This document shows, in pieces, positions 10,671 to 23,132 of a DNA stretch of 64,000 bases. The DNA is taken from contig OZ038438.1 in assembly GCA_964036275.1 (NCBI GenBank), positions 15,607,720 through 15,671,719 of the forward strand, read 5' to 3'. Position 1 is the stretch's first letter. Each line of letters starts with the position of its first letter. The notes beneath the pieces were generated by a model. The model saw nothing but the letters and a program-made list of their open reading frames with translations. It did no database searches and was not told where the DNA came from. Origin of the DNA: Litoditis marina. Its lineage: Eukaryota > Nematoda > Chromadorea > Rhabditida > Rhabditidae. The position numbers were made by a program, and so were the translations under genes.

Positions 10671-13482
10671 GCAATTACGTTCCTTGTCACTGGTTCTTAC
10701 TCCATGTTACCCTCCCGTCTATGTTTCACCTTGTTTCTGTTCCTCATTTCGCTAACCGAAGTTCTAGTAGAAGTATAGTTCCCGCATTTCCCAAACGACC
10801 TTCGGAAGCGTGCCAATGACATTACCAGACTCTTTCCAACATGTTACAGCTTTTCAAAAGTCGTGTGACTGTGTAACTAGTCTTTTTGGGAATCTTATGT
10901 TTGTTTTCTGACAAACACTCGTCAGAAATGTCTTTGGCACGCTGCCAATAGCAACAAGGAAATGTTAGGACTACTTTCTACAATGTTTATTGGCAGAAGC
11001 TAGTTTCAATTGTCTCTTTTCGTCTTTCCAGCTTTTTCACCATGTCTTCCTTGCCAATAAGAAAACTTTACCTTTATTAGCTTCCCTGTTATAGCATTCA
11101 TTGTTATAGTTTTAGTCAAACTCCTAGTCACGTGAAAGTAAACACAACACATACACAACATGGATTGGTAAGGTGACTTCTGAATTTACTCGTTGTACAC
11201 GAATATCCCATTTATGTATAGCTTCTCTGATTTTCCCTCCATTGTTGCTAGTTTTTCTTCTGTGTTGTATATATGATCCTTTTCAAATGTGCTTGATATA
11301 TCGAAATGTACCAGTTTCTCTAGTTTACATAGTTTTCCCAGAAAAATCGTAACTACAAAACGGATGAAAATCGGTAGCATGGAAACAACCCAATCAGAAC
11401 TGCTTGATTAACAAACATGAAATACTCTTTACACATAGTTTTCGCCGTAGCAGAAATGATCGAAAACTACATTATTCGAATCATAACTTTGTGGTACTGA
11501 ACATGTACATGTATAAATCGTCTGAGAACAATACAAAGAAAGTACCGCGCGCAGCAACATTGTTTATGGTATGTTGTGATCACAGTCATTGAAAACTCAG
11601 CTAAGTTTTCTACAAACAAAAAAGTATAAGTCTAGTCAATTTCGCGTTTACCATCATTCGGAACATGAGTTGTCGGATAAGCAAGATTGAAAGTTTGAAT
11701 AGCCGATATTTTCAGAAAAGGAAAGCCACATGATGCAACAGACTTCTGAAGAAAGCTCATTAAATCACCAAGTGCATGGTTCCTCCCTGTTCCAATATAC
11801 ATGATATTATTGAGAAAATTTTTGAAAACAACTAATATAACAGTGTTTCTATTTGAATTGTTGCAATGTTTCTCTCATTTCTACTTGATTTTCATTTTGA
11901 TTGAGTTCTGAATACCATTTTGTTCTATTGCAGTATAGACCTTGACACTCTGTGCTGAGCCTAGGTATATTGATTGAATGCGCCCCTACCTTAATCATGC
12001 AAATCTTAGTGGTATGCAGTTATTAATCTACATTCATACCGCATAATTATTGAACTGTGACTACAATACATATACATGTTCCTCACTGAATACCATGTTG
12101 AAAGCACTCCATTGTTCTCACTTAAACGCTTTGTAGTACTGTGGTAATTTATTTCATGGGGATCCTATATGCGAGGGATCTCACAAAGAAAAGTAGTTGT
12201 GAGTACAACGTTTTCGTAGTTGTTTTTTTTTGTTCGAGTGGACTTTTCAGTCCTACTTTGACTCGCGTACTAATTTGTGTCGCACCACTATGTGTATTGT
12301 TTGTAATAGTTCTACCAATCGAGAAAGTATGATGCGGAATTTTAAAACTAACTTTGTTAAGTGGGATTTAACGATTTTTTTTTCAATAAATATTCAGAAA
12401 GTTGTATATTGGATTAGCATTATAGATCCACGTAGACAAAAGCATGGTGAACATGAAAAAAATTTCCGTCAAATTCCCTGAAAGAGTATTTTCATATTTT
12501 TTTCCTTTTCACTACCATCGCACTCTTTGCTTGTAGCGTTCTTTTCTTAGCGGATTGCAGACCGGTTAGCGGGCTGGACGCCACACATCGCTGACTCAAA
12601 CTTTCGACCACAAACATCTTCTATTCTACTTATATCTAGTTGTAACTTACTACACTTTTCAAATTGTAAACATGTAAATTCCAACATAAGGTTATTCACT
12701 TCGCTAGTAGAGGAGCATCAATATACACACTGGGGTCGTGTCTGAAAAGTAAGCAAATCTATAACGTCAGAGTCATAGATATGAATGGAATTGTCATAAA
12801 ACAGGGTAAACGATAAAGAAACGTAAGCTGACTATCATTTGACTAGCGGACAACTTGATTCGTGCATTTCTCATTACATAAAACAGTTTATGATTTTTGA
12901 GGTTGTCGCCTCGGAGGTGTCGCACTCTTTTTCTCACCCTAGCTTATCACGACTGACCACTCTTATCATAATCAACTTTGGTCTCCCTCCCAAAACTTTT
13001 GTTGGATGTTTACTTCGATGTATGTATCATTTTACTGGATCATATGTTTAGTTCTGTATTTATGAACCCATGAGACTTATTTTTGTATTCTCTAATATTT
13101 TTGTTGTGTTCGTTAACCGCCATTAGGTGCTCAAACCTCGATAACGTTTCGATAGGTCATTCAAAACCTTAATAGCGTTGAATGGTCTCGGAATTTGACT
13201 TTTCCAGTAGTGAGTTGGTGTATTTGGATTCAAACAAACATTGTTGACTTAAATCATGAGAGAAGGTTTGTTTGCCCAAGCGGGGGTGAATATAAAGCGT
13301 CATTATGGTGTGCCGATGAAAATAGAGATTGTTGCAATCTCCGCTTTATTTATTCGCATATTTCCGACGTGTCGTTGTAAGCCTGGAGTGTTTTACAACC
13401 TGTTGTGATAGACAAAATTATATTCAGCTGTTGACTGCTTGAACAGGACTTTGGTTGTTAAACGAGACCTTTTCAGATCACT
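10671..13482. other. Intergenic, nothing recognised
   Basis: About 2.8 kb of AT-rich sequence between the glutaredoxin stop and the next start. I see no conserved coding frame, no tRNA and no clear repeat. Open frames here are under 85 codons and show no family features. A 3' splice site (CCTTTTCAG) 6 nt before the downstream start is the only signal I would note. Confidence 0.5.
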
Positions 13483-16400
13483 ATGAGTGCTGAAGTGAGT
13501 AGAAAGAGGACGATAGGGATATTATTCTTAGCTCTTGTTGTGGATATGTTAGCTTTCACGTGTATTCTACCTCTATTTCCTAGTATTCTAAACTACTATT
13601 CCCAGGATACTCGAAGAGTGAGTATTTACCTTCATTTTACATTTTAAAACCATAAGTTATGCAACACTTATCATTTTGTATTTTGATGCATCACTACATT
13701 TGAAAATTATTTATTTCGTATTTTATCGTGTTTAGGACTTCTTATATGACTCATTTTCATCTGGGCTCAGTTATTTTCAAAATGCGATTGGAGCACCGAA
13801 TAATGAAAGATACAACATCGTCTTTTTCGGCGGTGAGTGTTTTTTCGTTCTCACCCTGTAAGTTAAATTGATTATCTGTTTATTCGTATATTTTTGGAAA
13901 TATTTATCATAAGACTTTCCATTACCTCTGCTCCGACTCTAGACGATTACAGGTCTTCTGGGCTCGCTGTTCAGTGCTCTACAATTTATTTCCTCTCCTA
14001 CTCTGGGAGCTCTATCTGATATATACGGTAGACGAAACATGCTACTGGTATCTTGTTTCGGTACTCTTCTCTCTTATGTGGTAGGTAGACCCTATCTTAT
14101 TATAACAATCTGCCTCTGGTTACCCTATTGTGCAATTAACATTATGGATTACAAGTTCATTCATAAATTTAGGCATGTTATAATTTCTCGAATGGGCTGA
14201 ATATACATGTTTCTGTGCGAGATCTTCCCAAAAGAAATTTTGCTCTTCGGGCGTCGAGTTCGACTCCTCTCTCCATCGCGCTGTTGAATAGTATTTCGTG
14301 ATGAAATCAACCGCCTTATACTGTTAGTCAATTGCAGTCGCGTGAAACATGTTCAACACAGCAGATATCAGAAACGTGCAATGACAAAGTGTACAATGCC
14401 TCATCAGAGTGCTAACTTCACGTGACTATTCAGTTTACTCCTAGCATACTTTATTCAGATATGGATGCGTGCTGATACCTTCTCTCTGTTTGTATTATCG
14501 CGTATAATTGGCGGTCTGAGCAAGAGCAATATCAACGTTGCCACGGCTATAGTTTCCGATGTGTTCCCGCCAAAGGATCACCCTAAGGGAATGGTACGGG
14601 TGACATTTCGTTTCAATTACACTTACATTCAATCTTGGAAAATTGTAGAAAATCTCCCATTAATAAATTTTTTGTTTTTAAAAACGTATACAAATTTTGA
14701 AAGTGATAATTTGCCAATACAATTTGTTCCCAGCTCCAATATATAACTGTTTCATACAAGTTTAAGATAACGTGCAATTTTACTTTTTGGGTTTCTATAC
14801 TGTCTATGGCTGTTTAACCTGATTGGCCACCTGTTTTATGTCTTCACAGCTCAAGCATAATTTACTCTTAGTGGGTGATTTGTTTCAATATTCGGCTCGT
14901 TCAGGCAATGATCGGTATTTCCTACTCCGTCGGATTTCTGATAGGACCCATGATAGGCGCCTACTTCTCGACTATAGCTCCTAAGGTGGGTTGAACATGT
15001 CGAATGACACTCATTGATCTGTACTATGTAAAACATACAAAGTGTTGTAAACTTGAATATTTTCAATTTTGTGAATTTGAATCAAAATTTCCAGGATTCT
15101 CTCTACACAACACCGGCGGTCTTTGCTATACTTCTGACGTTTGTGCAGTTTCTGGTGCTACTCTTTCTTCTACCGGAAACTCTCAACTTACAACAAGTAG
15201 TGAGTTATTCATAGTTTCTAAGAAATATCTCACATAACGGTGCGAAAGCACGTAGTGTTTACTGAGGATAAACTTGCGCGAACAAGAGAACTAATAAAGG
15301 TGATTTTGGGAAACAACGACCAAACAAAGCCAGTACCAAAGTGGAACATAAAATGTTTCGAAGCATTTTGACAGTGATAGGAAGAAATTTTTTTTATCTT
15401 TTTCCGTAACAACTATATCAATCGTACTTTTCGGCTGTTCATTTGAGTTTTCAGAAGAAGAGAGAAGAGGTGGAGAAGAAAACAATGAAGTTGGTCTCTC
15501 TGAAAGAACTATTCCGTTTTTCAGCGGTCAACGCTCCCACCCAAAGTGAGTATTTCATAGTTTATTGAAAAAGGATGAACCTCTGTAGAAAGTAGATCAA
15601 CCAGCACGACCAAATGAGCGAGGCTTCTGCAAATTTTCATCCAAATAACTGTTGGATTAGAATGTCAAATCGAAGTCAAAATGGAGGTGAAAAGGTGCAA
15701 GGCGGATTAGAATTCTGACTGGATAAATTTTTTCAGAGAAATTGGAGATGCAGAAGTTTGGATACATCTATTTCATATACCTTTTCTTGTATTCTGGGCT
15801 GGAATTCACCTTACCCTTCCTAACACATTTGAGGTTCGACTTCGGAAGGTGAGTAACAACTGTTGCGATTCGATTTTCATACATTTTAAATGTTTTTCAT
15901 TATTTCAACCATACTTGTTTTCAGTATGCAACAGGGAAAGATATACTTATTCAGCGGTCTTTTAATGCTTCCAATCCAGGGATATGTTGTTAGAAAGACG
16001 CCCATGAACAAGTGAGTTGGAACACATTAGGCATTAGTTTTGATATTTTTACTAGAACGAATTCACGAAAAACAAGGAATAATGCAGGTTTAAAATAACA
16101 GTTAGAAGTCGGTTACAGAAGTCTGAAAAATAAATCTCAAAATCTGTGTCTGGAGGCACGAACATTCCCGCTGAAAGGGCTACGGACGAATAAAACATCC
16201 CTTCAACTCAATCACAGGTTCAACTGAACTAGTGAACACATTCATGGAAGATTCATGAATATGATGTGATAGATGAACAGTGGGGGAATATGTTCAGACA
16301 AGAAACGAAAAAGTTATATATTCATAATATATTCATCTTAGTATCTATTGAGTCCTCTATTTCAGGCAGAAACGTATGGCTGAAATAGGGATTATGTGCG

Positions 16401-17949
16401 TGGTGCCGGCGTTTTTGATAGTTGCAGTGGCCAAGAGTATTCCCGTGTTATACATCGGACTAACATTCTACGCCGTTGGTAAGTCGACAATAGTTGCTTC
16501 GGACTAAATACAAAGAATGTAAATCACACATGGGCTGTTATCGTATAAAAGTGAGAGGACACACCTTTCCTCCAATACATTGTATTTAGTTTGTTATTCG
16601 TCCGAACGTTTTCAGTATGTGAAAATGACGCTGTTGACATGAAGGTTACAGAAAACTAATCTAGCCGAGTTGTTGTGTTTTCTGTGTTTTCTCCATTTAC
16701 CACTAATCATTTTTCTGAAAGATTGTGCGTATATTATCGAACAGCTCCTCGAAAATTCAAAAATGAGTGAAACGAAGTATATCTTCAAGGGCATTCGGTG
16801 TTGAGTTTAGTGTTTGAAAGCTCCAAGTATGACAGGACGTTATGTGTAATGTAAATTGGACTAACAAGCACCCTTCATTCTACAGTGTCAGGAAACAATA
16901 ACTTCAGAACGACGTTGTTAGAAGACTCGTTTTTCGTTTGTTTCTCCACATTTTTCTTATTTCTCCGATGAGCAAGTACCTCATTTTTGTATGTAGATAA
17001 ATGAATAAATGAATAAATATTATGTTTTGCAGCCTCTGCGACTGTGGTCAGTTGCCTAACCTCGTGTGTGACGTCGCTCTACGTGGATTCTGATCGAGGA
17101 GCGTTGACGGGGGTATTCCGAAGCATCGGGGCTCTCGCGAGGGCCGTCGGACCAATATTCGCCTCATGCTGTGGGTCTCAAGAATATGATATGAACCGAA
17201 TGTTTGATACGGTTATAGATATTATTAGTTGGTTACTAAATCAAACTCGGGCTCTGCAAAATATATTCTGACTTCCATGTTCGTAGTGCTTCATGTTTTT
17301 CCATTTCACCCTTAAAGGGACCGTTCCTCTTTAATTTGGAGGTTTGAGCTGATTAGTCGATGTTGTTCACATTGAAAAATCAAAATCCTTCATATAGGTG
17401 GGACTTCCTGTCTTGCTCCGTGTTCTCAAAAATGTGGCGCGACCACGCGCACGTACATACACCGCCGAGTTCACCTACAAAATTTTCAAAATGTCCATGA
17501 AAGTACGAAACCATATTCAAAACGTGTTCAAAATTACCAAAATAAAATCTGTGAAAAAGATTTCTAAACATCATGAAAACTATAAAGCAGTCATAGATAA
17601 AGGATCGCTGCATTATAGTAACCCAAATCCTGTTGGCTTCCATTTTGCTCCGTAATAATGTAGTTTTTGCACTCTCTGTACGTAAGGTATGAACTTTCAT
17701 CTCAAAACAGAATAAATGACTTTTTTCATTTTTCAAAAATTACCTAAATTGCACATAATAGAGGTTCGGTCCCTTAACAACTTTTATCGCGATAGGCAGA
17801 TGATCAATCATTTGCATTCATACTCGATCATTTCAGTATTCTGGCTGCTTGGTCCGTCCTCCTGTTATACTATTGGAGGAATTCTTCTCATTGTACCACT
17901 CCTACTACTCAGGAAAATACAAAACCCGATCGAAGAAAAGAGTGATTGA
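13483..17949 (+). CDS. MFSD10: MFSD10-like major facilitator transporter
   Basis: Twelve exons (13483-13617, 13736-13832, 13953-14080, 14459-14593, 14905-14985, 15095-15196, 15455-15545, 15737-15848, 15925-16011, 16366-16478, 17033-17170, 17837-17949) give 443 residues, the expected size for a 12-helix carrier. The first helix (LFLALVVDMLAFTCILPLFP) and the loop 2-3 signature (LGALSDIYGRRNMLL) mark the major facilitator superfamily. The mid-protein motifs VLSRIIGGLSKSN and VSDVFPPKDHPKGM match the MFSD10/TETRAN group. A basic cytoplasmic loop (QQKKREEVEKKTMK) separates the two six-helix halves. Human MFSD10 is an organic-anion-type efflux carrier, but the substrate here is not shown by sequence. 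A splice acceptor lies 6 nt before the ATG. Confidence 0.9.
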
Positions 17950-18378
17950 TAACCAAGTTCTTTCCTCAAGTTCCATTACGTGGTATCGATTGTTGTCTTG
18001 CTCTTGTGTGCAATTTCGTGTTCATATTTATTTTATACAGTTATATACAAATACAGCTATTATAGATGTTTATTTGTTTATGGAACGTTCTCATTATCAG
18101 CGTGGATATCGTTTCCAAATTCTCGAAAGAGTTCTTTTTGATTGTTCATGATTTCTTTCTTCTGATCGGAAGACAGAACACGTGCGAGAAACACATTCAC
18201 TGTGCGATGGCTGTCCCTTCGGGTACCACCGATTTCCTGAAAATTCGGTACAGACATAAAACTATCTACTATATTGTGGAATGTACATAGTTAGTTAATA
18301 TTTCGCCGGTCTGGAAGATATATTACACTGTACCTGTGCGGTAGCACTCCATAAACATGTTCAATGTTCAAAAAGAGT

Positions 18379-19122
18379 TCAGTGCTCATTACTGTCCGTA
18401 TGGTTATGGTTATGATGAAAAGTTGGAAAGTTTAGTTTACGAGCTTTACGCGATATTGCTTCCGAGCTCTCCTTTACGTAAATATTGAAATGAATGATAA
18501 CTGTTGAAACCGAATCGACCAGATCGATAAAACCAACGTGTTGTACAACTGGGGGTTGGCAATAAGGATAGGTATTTCTTAGCACATTCTTCCAAACAGT
18601 TCTATGTATTTATGAAGACTCGAACGAACGCTGAGTATTCCATCAACACAAATAAACACAACACTATCTGTATACCTTCACGGTTGCAAGCAGCTTTTTC
18701 AATCCATGCCATTGACCGTCTGTGACATAGTTCGCGATGAATTTCTATAAAATACTAAATTAACATATAAAATATCGTATCTAAAAACATTGGGGGACAA
18801 ACCATGAACCATTCTGACTGAAAACTATGTCACACCGCATGTTCATTATGATGTATTGGCATGTCGCCCATCTATATGCCGAAATAGACATTAATAAATA
18901 TTCGTCTGGTCAAAAATATTAGTATATCAAGATAATACGTTTTTTAAAGATTTTTTAACTCGCCTTCGCTCCATCGACCATCAGAGATATTTTGTTGGAA
19001 GGCTTCGGGAAATCATCGCTGATGGTGTTATTTTCGGATATGGAATTGTCACTAGTAGCTCCACCCCATATGCGATTCGAGCACAAAAGAAGTAGAAATG
19101 AGAATACAAGAATATTTGTCAT
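18379..19122 (-). CDS. Putative small secreted protein, His/Asn-rich tail
   Basis: Two exons on the minus strand (19122-18960 and 18548-18379) join in phase and give 110 residues. The N-terminus is a convincing signal peptide (MTNILVFSFLLLLCSNRIWG). It is followed by a Ser/Asn/Asp-rich stretch with an N-linked sequon (ENNTIS), a hydrophobic segment (FIDLVDSVSTVIIHFNIYV), a basic patch (SRKARKL) and a His-rich end (HHNHNHTDSNEH). A 3' splice site (GATTTTAG) sits 5 nt before the ATG, as in the recognised genes here, which is the main reason I call it. The donor (GCGA|GTTAAA) is weak. If it is not used, the first exon alone reads on to a TAA at 18955. No family is recognised. Confidence 0.4.
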
Positions 19123-19472
19123 AGAACCTAAAATCAAGTTGACATGGAACAACTTTGGCATGTTGGCATGGTACTTGTTGTTCTTATAGTGTAATAGTCG
19201 CCAAGGTAATGTGAAGTTTCTGGAGGAAAACAACTTGCAATAAAACTTTTGGAGTGAGTTCCGCATTTATTTCTTTTTACTTGAACGCTGGAGACAAGAA
19301 ATTTACAGAGAATAGTCCAAGGAACGCTATATGAGCATCTAATTCACACATTGTTCTTTCGATTCAGTTAATATAATTCGAACACACCTGCAGTAATCAG
19401 AATATTAACATCAACAAGTCAAAAGATAGGTTACAGTACAGCAAATGTATGACTTCCTCTCGGAATGCTATT

Positions 19473-19587
19473 CTCTGTCTTCTCTCTTTTTCTCTCTCTC
19501 TCCCTTTTCTCCTTTTCTCTTTCTCTGTCAATCCTCTCTCACCTTCTCGCTCTCTCTTTTTCTCTCCTCTCACTCTCCTCTCGCACT

Positions 19588-19647
<60 letters not shown>
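19473..19647. repeat. (TC)n microsatellite tract
   Basis: An imperfect polypyrimidine run of TTCTCTCT and CTCCTTT words leads into a perfect (TC)28 tract at 19591-19646. The Ser/Leu- and Arg/Glu-repeat open frames on both strands here are artefacts of the dinucleotide. Confidence 0.95.
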
Positions 19648-19648
<1 letters not shown>

Positions 19649-21698
19649 AAGAAACACCCGGAGAAGGTGAAGTATATGTTGTGGTGTGAACAAAACTATT
19701 TGCAAATTTCGAAGCGCTTTTGAAACAGACTGGTTTTCTCAATATCACACTCTCCACTTGAGGAAAAAGTTGCATTTGAGACCAGTTCACGAGAGTTGCC
19801 GCAAAAACATATTTTGAAAACAGAAAACGGAATTTTCATGTGACTTCTCGTCTCTCTGAAAACCGGTGGACATTTTCTTACTTCTTACGCATAATTCATA
19901 ATTGCATAATTAAAAAATACGGTTTGACTCTCGATTACATTTGCAATAAAGTGTAGCATAGTTTTGTTAATTCATCCAATAAATCCTGTAAGGTGATCAT
20001 GAAAGCATCACTTGTCAGTTTTCTAGCACCTCGAAATTTTTGCAAAACTTCAGGAACCTTTCCAATAAGCTCTCAGAAAACAACCATTCGACAGTTTAAC
20101 AGCACACCGCTATAGCTTCTCCAACTGCAAAATGCAACATGGATGAGCTAGAACTCATCCAACTACTACTGACTAGAAAACTCAACCACACCACATCAGA
20201 AATCGAATAGTGTCAATGAACATATAAATGTTCAATGTCTCGAGCAACTTCAATACCGACAGAGAAAAGTTTTATCTCTGTTCAACCCATTCTTGTCCGT
20301 TTACATTCATTGAGAATCCTAACTGTATCCCTCTAGTGGATGGTGTTTATATGCAAATTTCGCGAAGAGAAGGGTGGGGGGCGGGGTCGGCTGAACGTCG
20401 GCTTGCCATATAACTGCTTTGTTCTGCTAAGATTCATACTGAACCTCTCCGAACACACTTGCTACTGGAAGATTTCCACTTCAAAGAAGATTTGAAACAT
20501 TTTGCACGCAAGTAATCATGATGAGCAGCAATTTTTTATTTGTTTGAAATAAGAAGTTCAGCTCAACTCTAATAACTTCTCTAGCAACGTATGTACGTAC
20601 GTTCTACTTCCCGCCACATTTAGTTTTTCATACAAAATAATTATAGTTTCTTTTTTTTTCCAGTTTACCGTTATTATTATTCTTCTGTTCGCTCACGAGC
20701 AGTGAACAAGGTAGAACATATATTCATAGACCATTGTCGCAAGTGTGAATGACTAAGTGTATACCCGTGTTTCACTAGTATCTCTCACCCAACCCTATTC
20801 CTATGGCAATATATTAGAGATGAGGCCGGACAGCCTTCACTTGCTATTAGTGGATTGCGCACGGCGGGCGACAACGCGAAAAAACCATCTAAAACTATAC
20901 TATTCCCATAAAGTATTCCAATAAGTTTCCCTTATTTGAATGAAATAGAGAGGGTTCGTTCTCTGCGTCCAATTAAAGTATTTTCTACGAAGTTATGTTT
21001 ATGCTGGGAGTGGGAGGGGGATGGATAAAGTTTGACGGGAAGAAACAGAGCGAAAATAAACATTGACCATGTGTGTTTTAGGAGCACTATTTTTTGGAAT
21101 GAACCTATCTTCCAGACAACCTGCTTGATTGCTCTTCCCAAGCCCTGCATCTAATTTGTTTTCCTAGTTGAACCGAGCAGAGTCCGCTGGACTAAAAGTA
21201 CTTTGCCAGTACAGGAAAGGGTCTCTTCAGGTTGACAGAAAATATTCGTCTAAACCGAGTGTCAAATCTGATTTACTCATGTGGTCTTAGAGTGATGTAT
21301 AATGAGGCGTGGGCACAAGTAATCCCAATTCTGCCAATTAGTGTTATTGACACATGATGTGGTTAGGAGGATTACCAGCACATATCTTCTCAGAGCACGC
21401 AACTCTTTCAAGTATAAGTATTTTTTTCCAAGTATTTTAGATTTGTACTGTTACTATTTCAGTAAGAACTCGAAATTCCCTGTTTTATACAAAACGCATA
21501 AAAATCATAAGGATTTCTGCATTCCATTTTTAATCAAGAATCAGAGAACTTTTCAAAAATATTTTGGACAAAGTTTGTAGGAGCATCACTGAGAATGATG
21601 ACGACTATATTACCAACACATCCTTTTCCCTCTGAAAATCTGCCCAAGAGAAATGCTCGAAGCATCATCATTAACATAGTCATCATCATGTACATCAT

Positions 21699-21721
21699 CA
21701 TACACATGTAACATGTGTATG
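21699..21721. repeat. Short perfect hairpin
   Basis: Eleven-base arms CATACACATGT and ACATGTGTATG are separated by one base, next to a CATCAT-rich run at 21663-21700. It could form a cruciform or RNA hairpin. No element boundary is seen. Confidence 0.5.
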
Positions 21722-23132
21722 TACATCCACATGTAAGGAAATAGGTCGTCAAAAACCTTTTTTGGCAACTTAGCTCAATGTAGTACTTTCCAATATACGC
21801 TTTTCTGCCTGGTGTTCGCGTTTATTGACGAAACATTAATCACACTTATCATCGGAAATAGTTTTTAGAAGGCAGAGTCTACATGTGTGAATGAATTCTA
21901 TTCACGAGTGCTTTTTGTCATGAGATTCGTCTTGTTTTTGTCTAGTTTGTTGTCGAACGCCGTCTGCTAGTATATGACCGTGCGTTACAGTCTATTTATA
22001 TCGATTGCGGCCTGCTGCTCTCTCTCCATAACTCACAACACAAGTGCCTATACGTTTAGAAGATATATATATTTCACTGGGGGAACAACTTGTAATCCTT
22101 TTCTAACATTTCAACGATTATGCTGCTAGTGCAACATAATTCCCGAATGATTGTCACTTTAAAAACCATTGTGATTGAGATGTTTTCGATCAGTGTTCCT
22201 CAAGCAATCAATCTTTCGAAATCAACTCTGTATCAATCACGTTATGCTCTACTAACGCTCATTCGACAGTTCGGATTGGAGAATGTTTTGCAGAAACTAA
22301 TCTCTGACGAAAAGGTGTTGAGTTCTTAAGTTTTCCTCATGTTTTAAACATAATAAGACCTGATGGTGATAAACCGATAAGCAACATACTTCGCTATATT
22401 CTCAATGTTATGAAATTCGCCTAACAAGTTTGTTATATTTTCAATTTCTCGAAGAAATGAATTAATCTCGGTAGTTATATTAATTTCCTTCCACTTTCAA
22501 CTTCTTATTAGTATAAATGTTGGGTATTACAGTACATTTATTTTTTGCTCATCTTCTATTGTGTTATTTATCATTTATGTCCATCCTATAGCTGTCTATA
22601 TCATATGGCAACGCATGTGGTCATCATATCTTCGTGTAATACGCGCGTTTGGGTACTTGATTGATCGCTGTTTTGCCCCTTTCTCATACAAATTCTCGCC
22701 TTGCATGCACTAATTATTTCTGAATTCACATGTACGGTATCACTAATTGAAAAAAAGTTTGATTATGCTAAGTACAGTCTTGTTTTATTCATAGTCATTT
22801 TTTTGTTAAAGGGAGGTTGTTATATACGCTGCAAATTGTTACACCTTCTGCTGCTGATTTCTCCATATATTTCTGTTCAAATCCCTTCGTGATCTACGTT
22901 ATGTGTGTGTTTTGTGTTTCGTTCTGTGTGTGTGTGTGTGTGTTTTTAGACGTAGTGGTACGTGTTTTTTGTGCTTTCTCCCGGTCTTCTCATACTTTTA
23001 TATTGGAAAATGCGTGGTTATTGTGAATTGCAGAGGTTGGATTCACCCTGTGATAACTGTTCAGTTAGTTGTACTCACTCCTTCCTGTTTACAGATATGC
23101 CCTTTTTCTGAGAGCAGCTGACCACTGCCAAA

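Larger units (their letters stand above)
19123..23132. other. Intergenic, repeat-containing
   Basis: Four kilobases without a supported gene. It holds a long pyrimidine-rich (TC)n tract (19473-19647), a TACGTACG-rich spot near 20592, a near-perfect hairpin at 21699-21721 and a short (TG)n at about 22926-22941. One 69-codon frame at 22120-22329 has a helix-like C-terminal half but no splice context I trust. Confidence 0.5.

Noticed and set aside
13195..13380. Cys-containing 61-codon frame just before MFSD10
   Set aside because: Short, no consistent splice partners, and not contiguous with the MFSD10 start.
19397..19790. Several Ser/Leu- and Arg/Glu-repeat open frames on both strands
   Set aside because: They are translations of the (TC)n tract and its flanks.
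22120..22329. 69-codon frame with a helix-like end
   Set aside because: No splice acceptor near the ATG, no partner exon and no recognised family.
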